Source: Limonium bicolor
Taxonomy: Eukaryota; Streptophyta; Magnoliopsida; Caryophyllales; Plumbaginaceae
Direction: 5' to 3'
Length of the DNA: 64,000 nucleotides
NCBI GenBank assembly: GCA_023374045.1
Contig: CM041776.1
Location: 47,498,171-47,562,170, forward strand
The notes beneath the pieces were generated by a model. The model saw only the letters and a list, made by a program, of their open reading frames with translations. It was not told the origin of the DNA and did not search any database. Position numbers and translations under genes: made by a program. Below, one piece after another: positions 50,843-60,600 of this stretch. Numbering within the stretch: the first letter of the stretch is position 1; each line of letters opens with the position of its first letter.

Positions 50843-52633
50843 AAAACATGGTTTAAGGTTATGAAATGATTTGTGATGATGGGGATTGGTAGGTAATGAT
50901 GTTATAAGGATGTTAAGGACATGTTAGGGGAGTTTTAATGACACCTAAATGGGTTAAAAGTTGTATTAAAATGTGAGAGTAAAACAAGTTAAAAATGTTA
51001 AGTTATGTAACCAAGTTAACGGGGAAAAGTTATAAGCGTTAGACTTTAAACAAACAGTCACCCCAATGTTAATAAAAACATGTGATGTTAACAGTTGTTC
51101 GAGAATTGCTCGAGGAACAAGTGGACGTGGTAAAGTGGACTCGGTGACAGGTATGGTTTTCTTGCAACCTGCGTCCTACCGGATTACACCGGCTTGTATG
51201 CCAATGTGTTTTTCTGTATGTTTGCCACGTTGTAAGATAAAACATGTAATGAGTTTACAGTAATTCATATATGTGGCGTGTTCAATTCCGATACATTTAA
51301 CCTCGGCAGTGTTAACCTTAGTTAACTGAGTCTAGGATCACATGAGAGTTCGGTATTCGGAGTAAACGACCCGTACCATGGGACGTACTAACCACGGCTA
51401 TGCGTGTGTTAATGTGTGATATGTGTATGTGAATGTAGGGATCTCCCTTGTATGTTAACCCAGTTGTAATACTGTTTGAGTTGTTATGTGACAGGCTCCA
51501 TAGTGGGGTTCTAAGTATTGTCTAAAGTAAGTATGTACTAACAGTAGTGAGGAATCCGGTTTGGCCGGTCGCGCGTTGTTGGGAGAGGGTATCCTTCCTA
51601 GCTTTACCCTTCTCTTTGTTATGGTTGTTTCCCTCACGGGTTATGATCTCCCATTAGCTTACTCCAAAGCTTGGCTATTCTGACTTATGATCGGTTTAGG
51701 GGGAACATGTGTTTGTGTGGTGTGTTCGGGCCTCCAAACCCGAACCGCCTTAACTTAAGTTACTCGTCCACTATTAGGACGGTAATGAGTGTTGTTGTTA
51801 TTGTATAACGAGCTTATCATGAGACTGGCAACATTCTCTAGGCTCACCAGTGTGTAAACAATGTTTGGGTCGGTTCCTAAGCGAACCATTCCCGTTGTGT
51901 TATGCGTTTTGTTGTGAAGCAGTATTCATTGCGGTATTATGTTGTGTACGTAGTAACGTGCAAAGTGTTGTTAGTGTTGTATGTAGTGTATGTTGTAGGT
52001 TGTATAATGTGGAGTGTGTTGTATAATGTGGAGTGAGTGGATCATGGATATGACTCCCAGTTTGTGATAAGAGGCGTTTAAGGATAACCCGATTTAAGGG
52101 TATGTATCGCCTATTAAGGAAGTAGCTCCATTAGAGGAGAAACACTCTAGGGATGATGAATACCATGGGTGACTTGTTAAGTAGGATGTATTATCCGATT
52201 GTTGAGCCCATTGAGGCGAAATGTTAAGTGTTGTGTTTTATTGTCACATGCGTGATTTAAATATAATCAACTGCATGCTAAGACGACAATTAGTTGTGCG
52301 TGGCCCGGTAGCATGTGGGCTGCGGGATTACCATACCAGCAAAGGTGCTGAGCCCCTTGGGGCCACCCCTTTCTCTTCTTTTCCTATTTCAGGTACGAAG
52401 TGCTGGAAGCCATTCGAGAGTAGGACGGGTAGTCATTGTACATGGGTAAACCTTAAGTGTATGTATACAATAGGTGTGTAGTAAGACCGAAATTGTTGTC
52501 GGCACCAGTTATAAATACTCGGTATAGTTGATAAGGTGTATATTATTGTTGTTGTTAATGGAAAGGAATAATAATGTATAGTTGCTCGGGAATTTAGCCC
52601 ATCAGACCGGTACAGTGTGTATGTATTAGCCTT

Positions 52634-52655
52634 GTTAGCCACGTGGGTGGCTAAC
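52634..52655 (+). other. Pre-terminal LTR hairpin, family A
   Basis: Perfect 9-bp arms GTTAGCCAC and GTGGCTAAC around the loop GTGG, about 90 bp before the LTR end, followed by 'ggcgtgtaacacc'. The 3' LTR copy is 62114-62135. Family B has an unrelated stem at the same place (10592-10611): TTACTCGC, loop ATGG, GCGAGTAA, followed by 'tggcatgtgacacc'. Confidence 0.75.
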
Positions 52656-52750
52656 GGCGTGTAACACCAACAAGTTAAGTATGTGATGAGGTTGTTCTTC
52701 CGCTGCAGTTTATTGTAAGTATGTAATGTTGGATGGGGTGTTACAAAAAG

Positions 52751-52776
52751 TGGTATCAGAGCGAAGTATCGCTCTG
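52751..52776 (+). promoter_or_regulatory. E5 primer binding site and overlapping hairpin
   Basis: TGGTATCAGAGC (52751-52762) lies 5 nt after the LTR. The hairpin 52757-52776 has arms CAGAGCGA and TCGCTCTG, loop AGTA. E2 has G and C where this has A and T at the innermost pair. Confidence 0.92.
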
Positions 52777-53568
52777 ATGACTGAATTACCGAGCTTAGGA
52801 AGTACCGAGTTAGGATTTAAGCACTTTGGGTTAAGGGTTGAGTGATAGCGTGAGAGATACGCTAGTTGGGAACTACCAGTGAATACTGGAAACCTACAAT
52901 CATCCATCCCACCCTCCACAATCCCTGTTTGATAACTGGGAAAGAACGCAGAGAGATGGAAGTCCTCTCTTACTCGGGAATACCCGCTGGCTGTTAGTAG
53001 TACCTTAAGGGTACGGAGAATCTGTCATACGGTAGATCCCGAAAACTGGGAATCCCGGAGACGGTCTCCATCTGAATAATGTTAACCGCATTTCATAGCA
53101 ATGAATGAAGGATCTTGTGTATTGGGGAATAGAATTTCCAGCAACCTGGGTCGACATGCAGAGCAGTCGAGAATAACTAGCTTGCAACGCACCTACCGTG
53201 CAACAGGCAAGAAATGGATTAATAACATCCGAGACAAGTGTCTACGGAACCACAGTTGATAAATAATACACCAACGGTATATCAACCGACAAAGGAACTA
53301 CAACGTAGTGCCCAACAAGAGACAAGTCTCAGTAACCACGACAAGTGCGTGGAACGGGCTATAAAGAGAATACGACACAAAAAAAGGGGGTCTCCCAGAA
53401 TGGGAAAACCCTAGTTAATGATTATTATGTGAATACAGTGAGAAGTCACCTAGACAAGTTATTATCAAGACAGTAAGATCAATGAGGGCCAACAAGGCCA
53501 CTGATGACAGTGGGGTAAAAACAATACCGCAACCGGTATGTGTCAAACTGATAGCCAGTTAGCATGGC

Positions 53569-53588
53569 GCACTTGCCATAGCAAGTGC
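53569..53588 (+). other. GCACTTGC hairpin, E5 copy
   Basis: Arms GCACTTGC and GCAAGTGC around the loop CATA, about 800 nt after the primer site. Confidence 0.75.
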
Positions 53589-53998
53589 TGCTACAATAGG
53601 ACTGTTCGGGAAATTTATAACCACTACGAAGTACTTGGAAAAGTACAATAAAGTTAAATGTGATTGTCATAACAGTGGAAGGGCTTAATAGCCTAACTCT
53701 ATGATTGTAAGTACACCAGTCAGCAAGAAGCTAGACTTGGATAAGGTAAGAAGATGTTGTGAAACCATGAAAATTTTTCTTTCAACCCAGATTTATTCAA
53801 ACCCTTTTCTTTTCAAAACCAGATTTTCTTTCAACCAACACTTCTTTCCAACCTTCCTTTAAACCAAACCAGTAAAAACCAAGGACAGTTGACAAGGATA
53901 CACAATGGATAAACCTTCCCTCGATTAAGTTCGGGAAGCAGGGATGAATATTGTCACGGAACAATATAAGGGAGTTGACAACAGAATACTTCACCTAG

Positions 53999-54192
53999 GC
54001 GTGTGACGGACACTACAAGTGTACCAACTGTGTTGTGGGACGACCGCACTCCGATAGGAGCATGTGGGCCTGACAGACCTACTTATAGGTTAGTTGGGTA
54101 AGTAGCAATGTATCAGTATGATACCCCATATATGTATACGAGTAGAGTCCGAAACACGGGAAGTAGTCGACTCCGTCTACGGTCAGCAGTAT
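53999..54192 (+). other. Conserved internal block, E5 copy
   Basis: The reference copy of the block shared by all four internal domains. Inside it lie CTCC-gata-GGAG, a TACTT/AAGTA pairing about 20 nt apart, and GTATCA-GTA-TGATAC. No frame stays open across copies. Confidence 0.65.
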
Positions 54193-56255
54193 AAATCAAA
54201 CGAGAGCTAAGGATTACAAGGAATAGTTGAAGTTAAGGAATTCAGTTAAGTTAGCAAGACTAAAAGGATCAGTGAATTCATTTTCAAGGAAATGTTAAGA
54301 GTTAAGAAGTGCGATGGGCACAAACTGTTATGTAAAGACACCACATATGTCTTAAGGATCCTTAGGGATAAACATTATAGCTGGAATGGTGACCCAGCCT
54401 GTACATGGCAAGCAGATGCCTAATGTGGACACATTAATGTGCAATGAACGGATAAATTCCCAGAATGAGTACCTACACTACCAGGAAATGTTAATCTTCA
54501 CAGAAGAAGATAATAACCAGTAAAGGACGCGAAAGGCGTAGCTAACGGAATGTACCAATAAGTGTGAGCCAAATGTAAAGGCATAACTTAACAACACCCA
54601 GGAGCAATCCTTGAAGGGTGTTCACATCAACAATTGTTGAATGAAATGCATGATAGAAACACAAGGGTTGAAATTAACACCCAGATTAGACATAAGTTGT
54701 CAGGAGACGGACTGACAATCCTAAGGGGCATCCCATGAAAGGAAATGTGATGCAACAACCTTGTCATGGATGCCAATACAACCTCTACCAGGTAATATGT
54801 ACAGAAAAGTACATGTGTGTGGACAGCCTACAATGAGCCTAGCTCAAGGCAAATAAGGCTTATGAGCCATAAGCAGGACATGCTATATGAATTCGGTGAT
54901 TGTAGAAGTTTATGTGGTATAAGTCAATAGAGTGGTAAACGAACCACTGCACTAAGAGGGGGATACCTCTCGAATTGTGACACCGCAGGAGCGGTAGTTA
55001 TGTGAATCAAGTTCAAGAAATATGTTAAGGATGGACGATGTTATTATTGAAAGAGAGCAATTGGCTTAGTACTATGTGTATAAAGTGAAGCACCTGGCTG
55101 AATAACGCCGGCTTGTGACTCGAATGATCGATGCTAAGGAGCATTCAGTGGTCATCCAAATGAGGGATGAACCATAATATGAATAATGTAAATTATGTGT
55201 GGAAGTTAATGTGACAGTAAATGCTATGTGAGTTAGTGTTATACAATGAGTAGGAGCACGGTGCGCAACAAGCGACCGTTGTATAAATGTTGTTAAACGA
55301 AAACGTAACAGATAAGATCAGTTATGAGTTAAACTCAGTGGAGATGCAAGATAAGTGATGTTAAACAAACTGAGCAATAAGCCAGTGGTAGGTACTGTGT
55401 GATGAGGAAACACGGTGTGAATTCCATGGCGAATCGCATAAGGGATTTACTGTCAAGAGTTTACGCCTCTGCACTCTGTATGACTGAGTGTTTTGGTATT
55501 GCACTTGCGCAGTAATGATCGAGTGGGATAGCTAGGAATTGGAGACATGTTAATTATAGAGGAATAATGTTATAATGGCCGATGCATAGAAATGCAAAGC
55601 CGCACCAATAAAAGAGTACTTGTACAAAACCAAATGTGGAGACATGATTAACAGTAAGTGACTACAGTAGCACTAGCTGCCAAATATCGGTATGGAATAT
55701 ACCACAAAGGTTGTAAATAGCTGAGAGAGCACTACACACTAGGTAGTAGCTCAAACTCAACCGACAGTAAGTCGGAATGAAATAAGAATAAATGATGAAA
55801 TACATAGCTGTATACACAGTAAATTATCATGGAAGTGGATGGAAAATTGTGAAACTCACCGAATCCGCTCAGGGTAAAAGATACCGTGCGTCGGTTGAGA
55901 AACCATTGTTACCAAGATGAAGGTGACAATTGGGGATGTACAATACAGTAAGAATAACAAATGGAGCAATAAGCTCTACAGTTATTAGAGTTTCGCAGCA
56001 GAAACTAGTGAGCCAGTGATTCAAGTGTTGAATGTACATGGTGAACATGAGTGAATGGCTAATTATTAATGCCTAAAAGCCTCACAGGCCAGGACCGAAA
56101 CCGGTTATGAGTTACAACTCCAATGAGAATTCTGGTTTAGGAACTAAACCGCCAATATGGTTAAGATCCTCTAATCAGAATCCATTGTGTAATAGACCGC
56201 GTGGAAGTTAAAACACTTCACGACGGCAGAACATTTAAGCCAATGTTTAGTGACT

Positions 56256-56291
56256 GATTACGTGGGCGTAATCCCTTTTAAGGGGGGTAGA
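56256..56291 (+). promoter_or_regulatory. E5 second (internal) polypurine tract with hairpin
   Basis: GATTACG, loop TGGG, CGTAATC is followed by CCTTTTAAGGGGGGTAGAG. It lies 1.33 kb before the true tract and shares 15 or more bases with it. It is present at the same relative place in E1. Confidence 0.7.
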
Positions 56292-57268
56292 GCGCAAAAC
56301 CACTTGGTGTATATTACCGTACAAGTGTACGTAGTGTGTGTGATTTTATTGTGCATAGCACAAAATTATTGTGTTTTGATGATGATTGGTGTGTGTGTTA
56401 CGTAAACATACACATTCATTCATGGATTAATTGTGGTAATTGCGCACAGATGATGCGAATACCATTGTGATAAGTGTGTGTGTTGTTAACAGTTGTGTGT
56501 GATTGTACAAGTGTGGGGAGTAGATAAACTCCCGGGGGAACAAAGCCCCGACAGTGTATAAATGTAAAACCAGGTGTTGTATTTTGGATAAAATATATGT
56601 GTATATATAATATAAGTGATGCATGAAAGGGCATGATACCGACATAGAACCTAGTGAGAATAAGATTCCCTAGGCAACAGGATTAAAAGTGAATGGAGGT
56701 AACTGATAGACGGAGTTCTATCCTTTGGAGATGTTGTGATCATGACTAGAATGATTCAAAAGATAGAAAATTGGAAATGAGTGATTTATTGATGCTTGAA
56801 AATGAAGTGGGAGGTGGAACTTGATTTGCATGTGATCAAGGGAAACCGAACACAAATTGGAGTGGAAGGATAGTTCAACACTGATGCTGATCACATCAGG
56901 GTTGGATGACTCTTGAAACTCCCTATAAGTGGTCACGAATAACCACGCTAATAAAAGAAGCAAAGAGCTTAAGTTGGACTTGGAGTTGTGTGTGTTTTCA
57001 AAAGGATTTTAAATTGGTATTTATAAAACGTTGATGGATACTTTACGTAATTAAAGTTCTCTTACTTAACCTCACAAAGAAATTTTAAATTTAAGTGATT
57101 GTTTTAACTCCCAAAGGCACGAGGACGGAAGGTGTCCATCGCGACCGGGTTCTGCGGGATCACAGTGTATATCAAGGATATTTTGATTGCTATACATGCT
57201 CTGACATGTTGTGTGGTATGAGTAATGAATGTTGTTTTGACTTGGATTTCCTAAAGTGTATACTATCA

Positions 57269-57502
57269 AGGCCTATGAGCCTAAATGTGTGGTGTTACGT
57301 AGACCTATGTGTCTGAAGACTGTTATGTTATGGGGACCTATGTGTCCAAATGTTGTGATGTTACCCGAGACCAGTGAGTCCAAGGGGTTGTTATGTATGT
57401 GTAAGTGTTGTTAAGATACCCGGACCATAGAGTCCGAGGTTATCATGTGGATATGTTATGTTATGTGTGGATGTGAATGTGTTGCCCGGACCATCAAGTC
57501 CG
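57269..57502 (+). repeat. Row of six micro-hairpins before the E5 polypurine tract
   Basis: Units at 57269-57282, 57301-57314, 57334-57347, 57367-57381, 57421-57436 and 57487-57502, with loops of about 6 nt. Arm pairs are AGGC/GCCT, AGAC/GTCT, GGAC/GTCC, GAC/GTC (extendable by a mismatch), and CGGAC/GTCCG twice. Confidence 0.75.
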
Positions 57503-57586
57503 AGGTTGTGATGTAAAGTGTGTTTGGTTAAGGAAGTTTATTTCCAAGTGATTACTGTGTTCTAATCTAATGATATGTAAAAGTGT

Positions 57587-57623
57587 GAACTTCGAGGACG
57601 AAGTTCTTTTAAGGGGGGTAGAT
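57587..57623 (+). promoter_or_regulatory. E5 3' polypurine tract with hairpin
   Basis: The perfect hairpin GAACTTCG, AGGA, CGAAGTTC (57587-57606) is followed at once by TTTTAAGGGGGGTAGAT and the LTR at 57624. Confidence 0.88.
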
Positions 57624-60600
57624 TGAAATACCCCAAACCTTGATATGTGGTTTAAATATCAAATTATGGTATGTAAAGGCTAAAATGTGCCTTAGTAACA
57701 TCAGTGAACAATTTAAACCATAATAAATGCAATAAAGCATTAAGACACAGTTTGAGCAAAAACATGCTCTAAGCTATGAGTGAACTTGGTTAGGACCCAG
57801 AGAGCCTACCAAGACTTGATAACATTTAATTATGATTTAATAAGGCTAAATAAGTCCTTAAGAAACTTTGGTAGACAATGAAACCAAATAAAACATAAGA
57901 AAATACCTTAAAGTCAATATGAGCAAAAATGTGCTCTAAGCTTGGGATGAATGTGTATAAGACCTAATGGTCATACCTATACCTTATTTATATGTTAATG
58001 AACATATTAAATCCATTACTAAAGAAAACCAAGCTTGAAAACAAGTTAAAACACAAAATGTGCTTTAAGGAGTCTTAAAGCACGTTTTTGAAAAATTGTC
58101 TTGTAAATGAGTTTTGAATGGCTAAATGTCCATCATTACTCTTTAATTACATGTGTACTATATATTACTATTCACTATTTATGGCCATATTGTGGGAAAT
58201 CAAAAATTTCACTTCTATGTGCCTTGTATTTGTGAATAGTAATTTTTACAAGCTAGTTTGTAACATATAATGTTATAAGTAATTAAATTGGTCAACAAAG
58301 ACCAAACACCCTCCTAAGCATAATGGTGGCCGGTTTTTGTAGTGAGGAGTCACCAAGTATGTTAACTTGTTAAGTAAATAAATGTGACTCATAGTTACTA
58401 TTTGCTTTATGATATAAATATCTTCCAAAGTAAGTTCTATCTTCATTCTTCCTTCCTTTCCTCCATTTCACACGGTTCCAACTCCTTCTTCCTCTCTTAT
58501 CTTGTTCTCTCTCGGTATTATACACCACCATGGAAGTCCACCTTTGACCACATGTAAAATCTAGCTCACTTAACCAAATCAAAAACAAACACCACCATTC
58601 TCTTAGTTAAGTCAAGCTCTACAATCTTGTCTTTTCAAAGCTTCAAAACCTCCATTTCGGTGCCAAGAGAAAACCACCATGGGAGGAGCTTGAGCTCATC
58701 TTTTCACATATTCTTGTTCTCCTTTGCTTCAAGGTAAGGAAACTCAAAGAAATCCATGTTTCCTCCATGTTTTCATGTTGTCCGAAAATCACCTCACAAT
58801 GGTGTATTTATCTTGCTTGTTTTAGCTTCATTTGAATCTTCCAAGGGCTAGGAGGAGTCCTCTCTTGATACTTATTCAAGTTCTCTTCCAATTCCAAGGT
58901 AAAACAATTACCTTAATGTGTTAAAACAATATGTGTAACTAGGGTTTACAATGAGGAGAAGCATAATGCTTGAATACTCATTCTATTGTTTGTATAATGT
59001 TTAATAGTTGAAAAGGGACCAATGCCCTACCGGTTTTACAAGGAAAACAAGAAAGAAATTTGTGAGGAAAAAAGAGGTAAACAAACTATCTCAATGTGTT
59101 TAATGCCTTAGGAGAAATAAGCTTATAATGCTTGTTAAAACTACCTAAAGAGCAAATGGTGAATGACCTAGTAAAGTGTTCTCAAGGAGACTAGTAAAAG
59201 AACATATGCATTGGTGTATGTATTTGCAGGTCAAAGGCATATTTATGTGGGAATTCAGTGTTTATGGTTTATGCAATTAAGGGCCTAAGAGCCATGCATT
59301 TAAGGGCCTAAGAGCCATGCATTTAAGGGCCTAAGTGCCAAGCAATTTAAGTTATGCACTATATTGGGATGTAGTGCAAAATGTGTGAAGTTTGTGTATA
59401 AAATGTGTTTGATGGATTTTAGGTGTTCTTGAGTGAAATAAGGTAAAAACCTAAGTGTTTGGATGTGAGTATATACAAGAGAAACTATGGCCAAATTTGG
59501 GAAAATGTGTAAGAAGTTCTAAGTGTTTTAAGTGAGTTTTGGTGAACTAGGAAGTGTTAAAGGTGATTGAATGTTTACTTGAGAAGAAAACAAGTATTAA
59601 GGTGATTTAGAGTGATGCAAGGATTTAGGTGTTATCTTGGAAGTTCTAGGAATTCAATGTGTGTTTAGTGGATGTGTGTAAGTCTTGGAGGAGTTGTTTA
59701 AGGTTAGGTAATGTTGATATTCAAGGAATAAGTGATGTTTAGGTATGATGTGAAAAAGGAGATTTAGTTAGTAAGAAAAGAAGTTGAGAGGTGATGATAT
59801 GGTGTAGAGGAAACACCTTGGTATTATGGTCATTATAGGTGAAATGCCACCTAGAAATCATAAGGAGAAAACATTGTAAGTGTTGGGAATTTTGTGGAGA
59901 TATAAGTAAAGGTTTAAGGATTAGGAAAAATAGTTTTGTGAGTGTTTAAGAATATCTTAAGGGTGTGTTGAAGTGCCAAATGGTGTTAGAACACATTGAG
60001 AGGCCTTAGGAGAAGTTTGGTGAAGAATTGACAAGTTTGGGTAAGTTTAGGAGGCGACCGACCCAGGGCCGACCCAGTTTTTGGGTCGGTCGAGCCTCTG
60101 TAAAATGTTGGGAAAATGTTCGGTGATGGTCCGACCCAAAAGGGTGGATCGGACATGGGTCGGTCGGCCAAGTTTCAAAGGAAGGAAAATGTTCGCACAT
60201 GGACCGACCCAGAATGGTGGGTCGGACGTGGGTCGGACGGGCATGATTATAAGGAAGTAAAAGGGTTCTGTAATGGACCGACCCAGTTGTGGGTCGGTCG
60301 GTGGGTCGGTCGGACCAAAACATGGTTTAAGGTTATGAAATGATTTGTGATGATGGGGATTGGTAGGTAATGATGTTATAAGGATGTTAAGGACATGTTA
60401 GGGGAGTTTTAATGACACCTAAATGGGTTAAAAGTTGTATTAAAATGTGAGAGTAAAACAAGTTAAAAATGTTAAGTTATGTAACCAGTTAACGGGAAAA
60501 GTTATAAGCGTTAGACTTTAAACAAACATGTCACCCCAATGTTAATAAAAACACATGTGATGTTAACAGTTGTTCGAGAATTGCTCGAGGAACATAAGTG

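Larger units (their letters stand above)
48159..52745 (+). repeat. E5 5' LTR (family A)
   Basis: It starts TGAAATACCCCAAACC and ends GGATGGGGTGTTACA. In order it holds a TATA box (48948-48956), a pyrimidine-rich leader, donor-like sites with GT at 49269 and about 49436, an acceptor-like 'tatttgcag' ending 49759, a triple 'ttaagggcctaag' repeat (about 49804-49875), the GACCGACCC cluster (50580-50842), the 90-bp block (about 51141-51234), the GCATGCTA hairpin (52273-52316), the CAGC/GCCCC hairpins (52337-52364), a second acceptor-like site ending 52392, and the pre-terminal hairpin (52634-52655). Confidence 0.9.
52746..57623 (+). mobile_element. E5 internal domain (non-coding)
   Basis: Collinear with the E1 internal domain in inverse orientation. 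It contains the primer site, the GCACTTGC hairpin (53569-53588), a 'tttcaacc'-rich stretch near 53769-53860, the conserved block (53999-54192), about 2 kb without recognisable motifs, a second polypurine tract (56256-56291), six micro-hairpins (57269-57502) and the true polypurine tract. The short frames (up to 81 codons) show no domains. The last bases before the tract can be read as a short 'TSRTKFF-stop' frame; I recall similar endings in chromovirus polyproteins, but this is too short to prove. Confidence 0.85.

Noticed and set aside
52221..52481. Frame of 86 codons (with close copies at 61710-62012, 22719-22964 and 13265-13573)
   Set aside because: The peptide recurs because the LTR recurs. 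Its core spans the GCATGCTA and GCCCC hairpins, its ends differ between copies, and in E4 it is not kept. RNA structure explains the conservation better than a protein.
57072..57316. Apparent short genes or CRISPR-like repeats before the E5 3' LTR
   Set aside because: The repeats are small, irregularly spaced hairpins with changing stems, and there are no equal-length spacers or cas genes; the sequence is a plant retroelement.
57587..57610. Relic of a polyprotein C-terminus reading TSRTKFF then stop
   Set aside because: It recalls chromovirus polyprotein ends from memory, but seven residues are too few to call a coding remnant, and E2 does not keep the same residues in that frame.
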